Under the pieces are notes generated by a model. It saw only the letters and a list, made by a program, of their open reading frames with translations, searched no databases and was not told the origin of the DNA. From Planctomycetia bacterium (lineage in GTDB: Bacteria; Planctomycetota; Planctomycetia; Pirellulales; JACPPG01), in contig JACPPG010000064.1 of the NCBI GenBank assembly GCA_016191115.1, forward strand, positions 45,262 through 109,261: DNA of 64,000 nucleotides. The letters run 5' to 3'. Positions 23,438 to 32,341 of the stretch are shown here, piece by piece. Numbering within the stretch: the first letter of the stretch is position 1; each line of letters opens with the position of its first letter. The position numbers were made by a program, and so were the translations under genes.

Positions 23438-24955
23438 ATGAATCGTACGATCGCGCCGCTTGCGATCCGCCCTCTCCCGCCGCGACGGTGCGCTGCCGCG
23501 CGCCGGAGAGCGCGAACCCGCCTGGAACGCCCCGCCTTGATTGCCTTCAGCCGACCCACGATCGTCCACCAGTCACGGCCGTCGCGCGCCCGCGGGCGAG
23601 GCCCCGGGCGAGCTCACCTGATCGGGATCGGCGGTGCCGGCATGCAAGCGCTCGCCGCGGTGCTGCTCGCGCGCGGCTGGCGTTTGACCGGCTCGGACGT
23701 CGATCCCGGCGCTGCCGACTGGCTCGCTGGCCGCGACGTTACAGTGCACGCCGGCCACGACGCGCGCCACATCGACGCACGGGCCGACCTGGTCATGCAC
23801 AGCGATGCGGTCGGCGAAGACAACGTCGAGCGGCGCCGCGCGGCACGGCTGGGGATCGCCCAGTCGAGCTATCCGCAGGCCGTGGCCGGGCTCATGGCGC
23901 ACAAGCGGGGCATCGCGGTCGCCGGCACGCACGGCAAGTCGACCACCACGGCGATGATCGGCGCGATCATGGTCGCGGCTGGGGTCGACCCAACGGTAAT
24001 CGGCGGAGCCGCGCCGCTCGACGGCGGTCCTTGCGGCGGACGCGCCGGGCGGGGGCCGTGGCTGGTGGCCGAGGCGTGCGAGTATCGGGCCAACTTCCTG
24101 CGCCTGCGGCCCGAGATCGCCGTCATTCTGAATATCGAGCCCGACCATTTCGATTGCTACCCCACGCCGCGGGCGCTTGAACGGGCGTTTGTGCGATTCA
24201 TGTCGCAAGCAGGGCGAAATGGAACCGGCCGTACGGTGGTCGCCAACCTCGATTGCCCCGCCACGCGGCGCTGCCTGGCCGCAGCCGGGTGCCGCGCGAT
24301 GACATTCGGACTTGCGGCCGACGCCTGTTGGCGGCCCGCGCACGTCGAAGAGACTGGCGGGCTGCACCGCTTCACGGTGCTTCAAGCCGGCCGAAAATTC
24401 TGCGAAATCCGGCTGCGCGTGCCTGGCCGGCACCAGGTTTCAAATGCCCTGGCGGCCGTTGCCGCGGCGCAGGAAGCGGGGATCGCCGCCGGTGCCATCG
24501 AGCGCGGCCTGAGCGAGTTCGCCGGCATCCACCGGCGGCTGGAGCGAGTGGCAAGCCTCGGCGGCGTCGAAATCCTGGACGACTATGCCCATCATCCGAC
24601 CGAGGTTCGGGCGACGCTGGCGGCGGTGCGTTTGATGTACCCTAATCGCCGCGTATGGTGCCTTTTCCAGCCCCACCAGGTCTCCCGCACCCGCGCGCTA
24701 GTGGACGACTTCGCCTCCAGCCTGCAAAATGCGGATCGGGTGGCAGTGGCCGACGTGTTTGCGGCACGCGAGGTGGCGGGCGCCGCGCCCCGCGCCGTGG
24801 CCGAGGACCTGGCTGCCAGGGCGCGCCGCCTCGGCGGCACCGTCTTGCCGGGCCACCAACTGCAAACGATCGTGGGCGACGTGGCCGCGGCGGCCCGGCC
24901 GGGCGACGTCGTCCTCACGATGGGTGCCGGCGATATTCGGAAACACTTGCCATGA
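23438..24955 (+). CDS. murC: UDP-N-acetylmuramate--L-alanine ligase MurC
   Basis: A 505-residue ligase adding L-Ala to UDP-MurNAc. The family core begins at HLIGIGGAGMQALAAVL (about residue 60), so the N-terminal 58 residues, Arg/Pro rich, are either an extension or an overlong start. GTHGKSTTTAMIG is the P-loop. EPDHFDCY, HRRLE and DDYAHHPTEVRATL follow, and the protein ends VLTMGAGDIRKHLP. It overlaps murB by 4 bases (ATGA). The upstream 130 bases also serve the divergent ATPase gene. Confidence 0.93.
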   Translation: MNRTIAPLAIRPLPPRRCAAARRRARTRLERPALIAFSRPTIVHQSRPSRARGRGPGRAHLIGIGGAGMQALAAVLLARGWRLTGSDVDPGAADWLAGRDVTVHAGHDARHIDARADLVMHSDAVGEDNVERRRAARLGIAQSSYPQAVAGLMAHKRGIAVAGTHGKSTTTAMIGAIMVAAGVDPTVIGGAAPLDGGPCGGRAGRGPWLVAEACEYRANFLRLRPEIAVILNIEPDHFDCYPTPRALERAFVRFMSQAGRNGTGRTVVANLDCPATRRCLAAAGCRAMTFGLAADACWRPAHVEETGGLHRFTVLQAGRKFCEIRLRVPGRHQVSNALAAVAAAQEAGIAAGAIERGLSEFAGIHRRLERVASLGGVEILDDYAHHPTEVRATLAAVRLMYPNRRVWCLFQPHQVSRTRALVDDFASSLQNADRVAVADVFAAREVAGAAPRAVAEDLAARARRLGGTVLPGHQLQTIVGDVAAAARPGDVVLTMGAGDIRKHLP

Positions 24956-25830
24956 GCTTGCTGACAGGTTTCGACGAAATTGTGCGACAGGGTGAGGCGC
25001 TCGCGCCGCACACCTGGTTCCATCTGGGCGGGCCGGCCGAGTATTTCGCCACGCCACGCTCGATCGACGAGCTCGCGGGCTTGGTGCGCCGCAGCGCCGC
25101 GGAAGGCATTCCCGTGCGGCTCCTGGGAGGTGGATCGAATGTGCTGGTGCGCGACGAAGGCGTGCCCGGCATGGTGATCAGTCTTTCGGAACCGGCGTTC
25201 GGCGAGATTCGCGCGAGCGGCCACACGCTCACGGCGGGAGGGGGCGCGAAGCTGGGACATTTGATCTCCGTGGCCGTCCGCGAGGGCCTGGCCGGGCTCG
25301 AACCGTTGGTCGGCATACCCGGCACCGTCGGTGGCGCGTTGCACGGCAACGCCGGCAGCCGGGGCGGCGACGTCGGCCAATGGACGTGCCGCGCCACGGT
25401 CATGACGCGCACCGGGGAGCTCCTTCAGCGCGAGCGCGACGATCTGACGTTCGCCTATCGCGAAAGCAGCCTGGACGAACTGGTGATCGTCGAGGGGCAG
25501 TTCGAGTTGGAACGCGACGACCCGGAAGAGCTCACCAAGCGGATGCAGAAACACTGGATCATCAAGAAGGCGGCCCAACCGTTGGGGCATCAGAGCGCCG
25601 GTTGCATTTTCAAGAATCCGCGCGGCATGAGCGCCGGCATGCTCATCGATCAGGCGGGGCTGAAGGGGAGCCGCGTCGGCGGAGCGGAGGTCAGCGATCT
25701 GCACGCCAATTTTATCGTTGCCGACGAGTCGGCCAGCAGTCAGGACGTGCTGCGCTTGATTGATCTGGTGCGAAGCCGAGTGGCCGAGCGGCTGGGCGTG
25801 GAGCTGGAGATGGAAATCGAGGTCTGGTGA
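24952..25830 (+). CDS. murB: UDP-N-acetylenolpyruvoylglucosamine reductase MurB
   Basis: A 292-residue FAD enzyme reducing UDP-GlcNAc-enolpyruvate to UDP-MurNAc. It starts MSLLTGFDEIVRQGE in the ATGA overlap with murC. LLGGGSNVLVRDEG and GIPGTVGGALHGNAG bind FAD. QSAGCIFKNP places Cys at the proton-donor position, usual for type II MurB, and the near-terminal ELEMEIEVW supplies the catalytic Glu. The length and lack of the extra type I loop indicate type II. Confidence 0.94.
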   Translation: MSLLTGFDEIVRQGEALAPHTWFHLGGPAEYFATPRSIDELAGLVRRSAAEGIPVRLLGGGSNVLVRDEGVPGMVISLSEPAFGEIRASGHTLTAGGGAKLGHLISVAVREGLAGLEPLVGIPGTVGGALHGNAGSRGGDVGQWTCRATVMTRTGELLQRERDDLTFAYRESSLDELVIVEGQFELERDDPEELTKRMQKHWIIKKAAQPLGHQSAGCIFKNPRGMSAGMLIDQAGLKGSRVGGAEVSDLHANFIVADESASSQDVLRLIDLVRSRVAERLGVELEMEIEVW

Positions 25831-25860
25831 AATGACAAGGACCGGGGGCAAGGACAAGGC

Positions 25861-25942
25861 CGTAGGTCAGGCACTCCCGTGCCTGACGCAACTGGATCGC
25901 TGGCTTCGCGTGGATGTCAGGCACGGGAGTGCCTGACCTACG
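25861..25942. repeat. Large inverted repeat between murB and ddl
   Basis: The left arm CGTAGGTCAGGCACTCCCGT... (25861-25887) is the reverse complement of the right arm at 25916-25942, with a 28-base spacer. Each arm also contains GGCAC-TCCC-GTGCC. It would form a long hairpin or cruciform inside the mur cluster. No T-run follows. Confidence 0.85.
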
Positions 25943-26001
25943 GACTACGTACGTTCGTTCGGCAATTGAATCGCAAACATTAGCCGTCAAGGAGGATGGC
26001 G

Positions 26002-27018
26002 ATGAAGCATATCTCGAAGAAGGCTCGCGCGTTGTTTTCATTCGCTGCCGGCCGCGCCGCCGGCGACAGCGATCGTGCCACGCCCGACGGTTTGGGCTTG
26101 CGGGTGGCCGTGCTGGCCGGCGGTGACTCGGCCGAGCGGCCGATCAGCTTGGCGAGCGGCGAGCGGGTCGCGGCGGCCATGCGCCGCGGCGGCCATGGCG
26201 TCGAGTCGTTCGATCCGGCGGCCACCGACCTCGATGCCATTGACTGGTCGCGCTTCGATGCCTGCTTCATTGCGCTGCACGGCGGCGCCGGCGAAGACGG
26301 GCGGATCCAGGAGCGCCTCGCCGCGCGGGGCGTTCCGTTCACCGGCAGCGACGCCCGCGCCTCACGCCTGGCCTTGTGCAAAAGCGCCAGCAAGGAGCGG
26401 TTCCGGCAGGAGGGCGTGCCGACGCTTCCGTACGTCCTTGTGCACGAGACGGATTCGCCGGACGAGATTGCCCACAAGGCGGCCGGCCTCGCGTTTCCGC
26501 TGGTGGTCAAGCCGGACGGTCAAGGATCGAGCCTGGGATTGGGGCTGGCGCGGAACGCACGTGAGCTGTCGGCCGCCGTGACCGTGGCCGCCGCGCTTGA
26601 TCCGTTCGTGCTCGTGGAGCCATACCTGGCGGGGCGCGAGTTCACCGTCGCCCTGTTGGGTCGGCGGCCGCTACCGATCGTGGAGATCGTGACGCCGGGC
26701 GGCCTGTTCGACTACGAAGCGAAGTACGAAAGCGCGATGACCGAGCATCGGTTCGAGAGCGGACTCTCGTCCGACACGATCGCCCAGATCGAGCAAACGG
26801 CCATCGCCGCGGCCGAGGCCCTCGGCACGTCTGGACTGGCGCGCGTCGATCTGATTGTCGATCGCCACACGCGCCTGTGGGTGCTTGAAGTCAACACCGT
26901 TCCCGGCATGTCGCCGCACAGTCTCGCCCCGAAGGCGGCGGCCCGCGCGGGCTACGATCTTTCCGCGCTGTGCGAATGGATGCTCGAGGACTGCCTGGCC
27001 ACCGAGGTGACCCGATGA
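26002..27018 (+). CDS. ddl: D-alanine--D-alanine ligase
   Basis: A 338-residue ATP-grasp ligase. AAGGAGG at 25989-25995 is 6 bases before the ATG at 26002, so that is preferred over the ATG at 25996, which touches the ribosome-binding site. The basic N-terminus of about 30 residues precedes the core VAVLAGGDSAERPISL. HGGAGEDGRIQ, VKPDGQGSSLGL, FDYEAKY, LARVDLIVD and LEVNTVPGMSPHS give the nucleotide, D-Ala and metal sites. It overlaps ftsQ by 4 bases. Confidence 0.95.
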   Translation: MKHISKKARALFSFAAGRAAGDSDRATPDGLGLRVAVLAGGDSAERPISLASGERVAAAMRRGGHGVESFDPAATDLDAIDWSRFDACFIALHGGAGEDGRIQERLAARGVPFTGSDARASRLALCKSASKERFRQEGVPTLPYVLVHETDSPDEIAHKAAGLAFPLVVKPDGQGSSLGLGLARNARELSAAVTVAAALDPFVLVEPYLAGREFTVALLGRRPLPIVEIVTPGGLFDYEAKYESAMTEHRFESGLSSDTIAQIEQTAIAAAEALGTSGLARVDLIVDRHTRLWVLEVNTVPGMSPHSLAPKAAARAGYDLSALCEWMLEDCLATEVTR

Positions 27019-27956
27019 GCGCTGTGAAGCGGGCCGAACCGGCCAAGCCGGCTGCCAAGCCGCCGCCGAGCCAACTGGCGCTGCTGCTGCGTGGCCCACT
27101 TCGGTGGCTCTTGAGCTGGGGCCTGGTGATCGCGATTCTCGGCGGCGCCGGCTATGCCGGCTGGCGCGCAATAGCGCCTACGGTGCTGCATCAGGAGCAG
27201 TATCGGCTGGTCGTCGACAACCTGGTCATCACGCGCCAACCGGCGTGGATTCATGCCGACGTGCGGAGGCAGGCGTTCGACGACGGCGGTTTCGCCGAGG
27301 GGACGTGGATTCACGACGACGACCTGGCCGAGCGGATCGCCAAGGCTTTTGCCGTGCATGCTTGGGTCGCCAAGGTCGAGCGGGTGACGAAGCGGGCGCC
27401 CGCGCGCGTCGAGGTCGATCTCGTCTATCGCCGGCCCGTGCTGATGGTGGAAGTCCCCGGCGTGCCGGGCGGAGTCTTTCCCGTCGATGCCGAGGGGGTG
27501 CTGTTGCCGGTCGGGGATTTCCTGGCGGATGAGGCGCGCCGGTATCCGCGGCTCTCGGGCGTCACGACATTGCCGGCCGGGGGCGTGGGCTTGCCGTGGG
27601 GGGACTTGCACGTGGCCGGCGGCGCCGAGGTGGCGGCTGCGCTCCTGGACGCCTGGGAGGAACTGCCGTTGGATCACATCGCCGTCAGCGGCGCCGGCAC
27701 TCCTGGCATCTTGTTTGAGCTTGTCCCGCGGAACGAAGGGGGCCGGGCGCCCTATCGCGTCATCTGGGGCCATGCGCCTTCGACACGTGAACCGGGCGAA
27801 CCCGAAGCGGCGCAAAAAGTGGCACGTCTGCGAGAATTCATCGCCGCACAGTCGCGCAGCCCATCCAGCGGGGCGCCCCCCGAGCTCGATCTGCGTTACA
27901 CGCCGGCGCATCGCACGGCCCGCGGCAGCGATCCCGCGGAAAAACTCAAGCAGTGA
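27015..27956 (+). CDS. ftsQ: FtsQ/DivIB-type cell division protein
   Basis: A 313-residue bitopic protein. A short cytoplasmic Lys/Pro/Ala-rich N-terminus is followed by one membrane segment (about 32-52, WLLSWGLVIAILGGAGYAGW). The outer part is POTRA-like: LVITRQPAWIHADV...DLAERIAKAFAVHAWVAKVERVTKR.PARVEVDLVYRRPV. This matches FtsQ, which scaffolds the division synthase. The position after ddl is the canonical one. The usual next genes ftsA and ftsZ are absent; planctomycetes generally lack FtsZ. Confidence 0.75.
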   Translation: MSAVKRAEPAKPAAKPPPSQLALLLRGPLRWLLSWGLVIAILGGAGYAGWRAIAPTVLHQEQYRLVVDNLVITRQPAWIHADVRRQAFDDGGFAEGTWIHDDDLAERIAKAFAVHAWVAKVERVTKRAPARVEVDLVYRRPVLMVEVPGVPGGVFPVDAEGVLLPVGDFLADEARRYPRLSGVTTLPAGGVGLPWGDLHVAGGAEVAAALLDAWEELPLDHIAVSGAGTPGILFELVPRNEGGRAPYRVIWGHAPSTREPGEPEAAQKVARLREFIAAQSRSPSSGAPPELDLRYTPAHRTARGSDPAEKLKQ

Positions 27957-27963
27957 GACGAGG

Positions 27964-28110
27964 TGTGCCACGGCTTCGGCACGCGCAGAGCGGCAATGTG
28001 TGCCACGGCTTCGCAGAAGCCGTGCGAAGCGGCGCCGAACGTGGATTGTGATTGCCGGCGCCCTCGCGGGGCGCAACACGGCTTGCCCTGATCGGTCAAG
28101 CCGTGGCACA
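27964..28110. repeat. GTGCCACGGCTT-family repeat block between ftsQ and csrA
   Basis: TGTGCCACGGCTTCGGCACG and TGTGCCACGGCTTCGCAGAAGCCGTG at the left are mirrored by CAAGCCGTGGCACACG at 28097-28112. Same words as 929-1021. It lies at the convergent junction of ftsQ and csrA and could form a bidirectional stem. Confidence 0.8.
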
Positions 28111-28152
28111 CGCGGAGCCGGCGCTCAAACCGCGGGCCAGCAGCGCCGACTC

Positions 28153-28356
28153 TCACTCCGCGGCCACGTCGCAGAGCTCGACGTCGACCGCGGCGGGCTG
28201 ATCCGCCGGCGCCATCAACTCCTCGCGGACAATGGCCATGTCCGAGGGCGCATCGATGCCGATGCGGACGCTCCCCTGGCCCATGCGGACCAAGGTGATG
28301 ACGACTTTGCCCCCCACGACGATGCGCTCGCCCACCTTGCGGGATAAGACAAGCAT
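28153..28356 (-). CDS. csrA: Carbon storage regulator CsrA
   Basis: A 67-residue RNA-binding translational regulator. It begins MLVLSRKVGERIVVGG and continues VTLVRMGQGSVRIGIDAPSD, with the VREE segment intact, matching CsrA/RsmA over the usual 60 residues. AAGGAG sits 10 bases upstream of the ATG. The short acidic C-terminal tail is variable. It is convergent with ftsQ and has no flagellar neighbour here. It would bind GGA motifs in mRNA leaders. Confidence 0.93.
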   Translation of the reverse strand: MLVLSRKVGERIVVGGKVVITLVRMGQGSVRIGIDAPSDMAIVREELMAPADQPAAVDVELCDVAAE

Positions 28357-28607
28357 TGCTGGCTGGCTCCTTCGATGGGACGCGCTTTTTGGGATGCGAA
28401 TTGGCGTGCCGGCAAGACGTAACCCGCGGTAGAGAGGTTCGCGACGGCCGCCGTGCCGTCCTGCTGGCAGCGAAAGGATAGCGATGCCAGCGACCAGATA
28501 CAAGCGAACTTTCTTGACGGTTCGCCGAGGACGCCGATGGCCTCAAACAGGCGATGACGGCGGCGAGGATGCGTGATTTGGCAAAGCTGCGGAGGCTGTG
28601 CCCCGAC

Positions 28608-29804
28608 TCATGTTGCACTCGCCGCCGTCGCGTACGCCTCGTTCGCCGCCGCCAGGCTGGCGCCGTGCTCGAAGCGGTGCCCTCGCTCGGCCAGGAGTTG
28701 CTCGAGCGCACCCAGGAATGTGAAGACGTTGTTGGCGCGGGATGAGTGTCCCATCAGCCCGATTCGCCATACGCGGCCTTTGAAATCGCCCAACCCGCCG
28801 CCGATCTCGATGCCGAACCGGGAGAGTAGCATGCCGCGGACGGCCGCGTCGTCGATACCGGCGGGAATCCACACGGCGTTAAGCATCGGCAGGCGGTGCC
28901 CTTCGGCGGCGGCATAGCTGATCCCGAGGGCCGCCAAGCCCGCGGCTAACGCGCGGTGATTGCGCATGTGCCGGGCGTGGCATGCTTCGATCCCCTCCTC
29001 GTGAATCAGCCGCAGCGCTTCGTAGAGCGCATAGGTCATGTTGATCGGCGCGGTGTGGTGGTAGACCCGCTCTTCGCCCCAGTACTTGGCGAGCATCGAG
29101 GCGTCCAAGTACCAGCTTTGCACCTTGGTCTTCCGCGCCAGGATGACTTCCATCGCGCGGTCGCTGAAGCTGATCGGCGCCAGGCCCGGCGGGCAACTGA
29201 GGCACTTTTGCGTGCCGGAGTACAGGGCGTCGATCTGCCAGCGGTCGACTTCGACCGGGATGCCGCCCAGGGCCGTAACGGCGTCGACCAACAGCAGCGC
29301 GCCCGCGTCGTGTACCAGGCGCGATATCTCCTCGATCGGCTGCCAGGCGCCGGTCGAGGTCTCGGCCATGACGATCCCCACGACCTTCGGCTTGGCCTTC
29401 GCCAGCGCGTCGGCCAGGTCGGCGGGCTCAAACACTGCGCCCCATGGCCGATCGACGCGCGTCAGCCGGGCACCCGCCCTCTGGGCGACGTCGACCATCC
29501 GTCCGCCAAACACGCCATTCACGCACACGACCATTGCGTCGCCTGGCTCGATCAGATTGACAACCGTGGCCTCCATGCCGGCGCTGCCGGTGGCGCTGAC
29601 GGCAAACGTCATGCGGTTGGTGGTCCGCATCAGCGACCGCAGCATCGCCTGCATGTCGTTCATCAAGGCCAGATAGTAGGGGTCCAAGTGGCCGACGGTG
29701 CTGGCCGCCAGCGCGGCCAGCACGCGGGGGTGAACGTCGCTGGGGCCGGGCCCCATGAGGATGCGGACGGGAGGCTTGAGCTCGGGTGCGAGAGTGTCGG
29801 GCAT
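28608..29804 (-). CDS. Alanine/serine--glyoxylate aminotransferase family protein
   Basis: A 398-residue PLP class-V aminotransferase. LMGPGPSDVHPRVLAAL opens the fold. ATGSAGMEATVVNL is the phosphate-binding loop, MAETSTGAWQPI and LLVDAVTALGGIPVEVD the cofactor Asp region, and YSGTQKCLSCPPGLAP carries the Schiff-base Lys. The C-terminus has GGLGDFKGRVWRIGLMGHS, standard for AGXT/SGAT enzymes. Glyoxylate transamination is likely, but the amino donor (Ala or Ser) cannot be read from sequence. It runs in the same direction as the hydrolase gene upstream. Confidence 0.88.
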   Translation of the reverse strand: MPDTLAPELKPPVRILMGPGPSDVHPRVLAALAASTVGHLDPYYLALMNDMQAMLRSLMRTTNRMTFAVSATGSAGMEATVVNLIEPGDAMVVCVNGVFGGRMVDVAQRAGARLTRVDRPWGAVFEPADLADALAKAKPKVVGIVMAETSTGAWQPIEEISRLVHDAGALLLVDAVTALGGIPVEVDRWQIDALYSGTQKCLSCPPGLAPISFSDRAMEVILARKTKVQSWYLDASMLAKYWGEERVYHHTAPINMTYALYEALRLIHEEGIEACHARHMRNHRALAAGLAALGISYAAAEGHRLPMLNAVWIPAGIDDAAVRGMLLSRFGIEIGGGLGDFKGRVWRIGLMGHSSRANNVFTFLGALEQLLAERGHRFEHGASLAAANEAYATAASAT

Positions 29805-29915
29805 GGAGGGAGCGTGAAAAATGGAATGAGGAGCGAAGGCTGGGATGGGGCCGGCCGATGCAATCCCGCGTGTTCGAGGCGAGTCTGATTGAAGTCGGTG
29901 GCGGCCGCAAGGGCG

Positions 29916-30506
29916 TCACGCTTCGGCTGGCGGCTTGTCCTGCACCAGCGCGCTAATTTGCTTGAATTCGGGCGTGCCGGATCGCTGGCACCATTCAAAA
30001 AGCGCCGCCTCGGTGGTGGTCAAGACGGCCCCGCCCGACTCCATCCGCCGCAGCGCCGTCTGGTAGTCGACCTCATAGCGGGCGCCGATCGCATCTACAG
30101 GAATGTAAACGCGGAAGCCGGAGGCCATCAGGTCGAAGGCGGTCTGCTGGACGCACACGTGCGCCTCGATCCCGGCCACGAGCACGCGGAAAATGCCGGC
30201 CGCGTCCCATCGCTCGAAGATCTCGCGGCAGGCGCAACAAGTGAACTCGGTCTTGGGAGGGATCGGCCCAAGTCGCTCGGCAAGCTCTGGCACGGTCGGC
30301 CCGAGGCCCTTGGGGTATTGTTCGGTGGCGGCCGTCTGCACGCCAAGGATTTTCGCGCCGTCGACGAGCCGCCGCAGATTCCAGATGATCCGCTTATGAC
30401 CGGGCACGAGCGTGATCAACTTGCCCTGCACGTCGACCACCAGAAGTCCGGTGTCGGCCGGCGACATCAACTCCGGGCTGCGGCCGAGCGAGAGGGAATC
30501 GTTCAT
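29916..30506 (-). CDS. Isochorismatase-fold cysteine hydrolase
   Basis: A 196-residue protein starting MNDSLSLGRSPEL. The triad residues are visible: Asp in LLVVDVQGKL, Lys in PPKTEFTCC, and Cys in GIEAHVCVQQTA. This is the isochorismatase/nicotinamidase-like family, often annotated YcaC-like. Cytoplasmic, no signal peptide. The substrate is unknown. It is 111 bases upstream of the aminotransferase gene on the same strand, so co-transcription is possible. Confidence 0.8.
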   Translation of the reverse strand: MNDSLSLGRSPELMSPADTGLLVVDVQGKLITLVPGHKRIIWNLRRLVDGAKILGVQTAATEQYPKGLGPTVPELAERLGPIPPKTEFTCCACREIFERWDAAGIFRVLVAGIEAHVCVQQTAFDLMASGFRVYIPVDAIGARYEVDYQTALRRMESGGAVLTTTEAALFEWCQRSGTPEFKQISALVQDKPPAEA

Positions 30507-30657
30507 AACGAGAGGATAACGGGAACCGCGAAGGCATGAAAGCGCGAAACGCCTGCCGATGTGCCGGCAGGTATTCCTGGAGGGGGCTCCCATCGCCCAG
30601 CAGGGCGATTGACATGCCTTGCTCGCGTTCGATGCCGGCCGCTTTCCCCGCTTTCCT

Positions 30658-30795
30658 CAGGGCCATTCTGTTTTTCAAAATGGCGAGGCGGGAAAATGGG
30701 ACTGGCTCCGAGCATAAACAGCGCAAGCCCTTTCAGACCAACGTTTCGTCTCGGTGCCTGTCCCACTTTCCCGCCGGTGCGCCGCCGGCAAGCTT
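30658..30795 (+). repeat. MITE-like hairpin element, copy 4
   Basis: Starts CAGGGCCATTCTG and ends GGCAAGCTT, nearly identical to copies 1, 2, 5 and 6 (CAAGCCC and GTTTCG variants inside). It lies between the divergent isochorismatase and molybdenum-hydroxylase genes. Confidence 0.9.
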
Positions 30796-30836
30796 GAGAC
30801 CCAACTCGACCGCGTTCCGGGAGCTATCAAGCACAC

Positions 30837-31745
30837 GTGAAAGACATTGAATACGCCGCCGCCCGCAGCGTCGACGAGGCCGTTGGACTGTTGGCCGCGC
30901 GGGGCGACAAGGCGCGCATTCTGGCCGGTGGGACCGATATCCTGGTGCAACTCCGCGAAGGCCTGCGCGACGCCGACTTGATCGTCGACGTCAAGAAGAT
31001 CCCCGAGCTGGTCGGCCTCTCGCACGACGCCAAGCGCGGGCTGCGGCTGGGCGCCAGCACGCCCTGTTACCGGATCTATCGCGACGCGAAGATTTGCGCC
31101 GCCTACCCGGCGCTGGCCGACGCGGCGCGGATCATCGGCGGCTGGCAGATTCAAAGTCGGGCGAGTATCGGCGGCAACCTGTGCAACTCGTCGCCCGCGG
31201 CCGACTCGATACCCGCGCTGATCGCCCATGACGCGCGGTGCGTGATCGCCGGTCCTTCCGGCCGGCGCACGGTGCCGGTGGCCGAGTTCTGCACCGCGCC
31301 GGGGCGCAACGTGCTGGCGCGGGGCGAGCTCTTGGTGACGCTCGAGTTTCCGCCCGTCGGCGACGGCGAGGGTGCCCGCTACTTGCGTTTCATCCCCCGC
31401 AACGAAATGGATATCGCCGTGGTGGGCGCCGGCGTCTGGGTGAAACTGAACGCGGCCAAGGACACGATTGCCGCGGCGCGGATTGGCCTGGCCGCCGTGG
31501 CGCCGACGCCACTTCCGGCGACCGAGGTCGGCGCCTGGTTGGCTGGCAAGCCGGCCACCGCCGCCACGTTTGCCGAAGCCGGCGACCGTGCCCGACGGCT
31601 CGCCAAGCCGATCAGCGACATGCGCTCTCCGGCTGAGTATCGGCTGCACATCGTCGGCGTGCTCGTGACCCGCGCGCTTGCGGGCGCCGTCGACCGGGCC
31701 CGCGGCATCGTGATCGGCCATTCGCCCAACGGACAAGAGCACTAA
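30837..31745 (+). CDS. Molybdenum hydroxylase FAD subunit (CoxM/HcrB-like)
   Basis: A 302-residue FAD-binding subunit with a GTG start (VKDIEYAAARSVDEAV). ILAGGTDILVQLREG and ASIGGNLCNSSPAADSIPAL are the two FAD-binding signatures of the xanthine dehydrogenase family. The C-terminal domain (VGAGVWVKL...GLAAVAPTPL) is the CO-dehydrogenase-flavoprotein tail. Together with the next two genes it forms an FAD-FeS-Mo enzyme. The 113-base gap to the FeS gene holds a short repeat. Confidence 0.88.
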   Translation: MKDIEYAAARSVDEAVGLLAARGDKARILAGGTDILVQLREGLRDADLIVDVKKIPELVGLSHDAKRGLRLGASTPCYRIYRDAKICAAYPALADAARIIGGWQIQSRASIGGNLCNSSPAADSIPALIAHDARCVIAGPSGRRTVPVAEFCTAPGRNVLARGELLVTLEFPPVGDGEGARYLRFIPRNEMDIAVVGAGVWVKLNAAKDTIAAARIGLAAVAPTPLPATEVGAWLAGKPATAATFAEAGDRARRLAKPISDMRSPAEYRLHIVGVLVTRALAGAVDRARGIVIGHSPNGQEH

Positions 31746-31750
31746 CAGGA

Positions 31751-31772
31751 CGTAGGGTGCTCTGCGAGCACC
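31751..31772. repeat. GTAGGGTGCT/GAGCACC element (short copy)
   Basis: CGTAGGGTGCTCTGCGAGCACC, with GGTGCT-ctgc-GAGCACC pairing. Same family as 13160-13212. Confidence 0.65.
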
Positions 31773-31858
31773 GGCGTCAGCCGCCGCGGCCACGCGGCGC
31801 GTTGTCATAACAGAACGCGTTCGAGCAACAAACGATTCCCCAACGGCGGTGACATTCG

Positions 31859-32341
31859 GTGGTAAAGAAAACGCACGTCTCGACGACGATCAACGGCGAA
31901 ACGGCCGAGTTCCTGTGTGAGCCGCGGCAGAGCTTGCTGGAGATTTTGCGCGACACGCTGGAACTGACCGGTTCGAAGGAAGGCTGCAACAACGGCAACT
32001 GCGGTGCATGCACCGTGCTCATGGACGGGCTGCCGGTGAACAGTTGCCTGGTGCTGGCCGTGGAAGCCGAAGGTGCCACGATCACGACGATCGAAGGGAT
32101 CGCCGAGCAGGCGCACTTGCACCCGTTGCAGCAATGCTTCTTGGAGAACGCGGCCCTGCAGTGCGGCATCTGCACGCCCGGCTTCATCGTCGCCGCCAAG
32201 GCGCTACTCGATCGCAATCCCAAGCCCACCGAGCACGACATCCGTTTCGAGCTGGCGGGCAACCTGTGCCGTTGCACGGGCTACGACAAGATCGTCCGCG
32301 CGGTGCAAGACGCCGCCGCGGCGTTGGAGGGTAAACACTAA
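31859..32341 (+). CDS. Molybdenum hydroxylase [2Fe-2S] subunit
   Basis: A 160-residue protein with a GTG start. The plant-type ferredoxin cluster GCNNGNCGACTVLMDG...NSC comes first, then the alpha-helical cluster QCGICTPGF...CRCTGY. Both [2Fe-2S] sites are intact. It passes electrons from the Mo subunit to the FAD subunit. It has no signal sequence. The stop overlaps the next start (TAATG). Confidence 0.93.
   Translation: MVKKTHVSTTINGETAEFLCEPRQSLLEILRDTLELTGSKEGCNNGNCGACTVLMDGLPVNSCLVLAVEAEGATITTIEGIAEQAHLHPLQQCFLENAALQCGICTPGFIVAAKALLDRNPKPTEHDIRFELAGNLCRCTGYDKIVRAVQDAAAALEGKH

Noticed and set aside
28357..28607. Small gene between csrA and the aminotransferase gene
   Set aside because: Open frames here are short, lack motifs, and extend only by reading through neighbouring genes.
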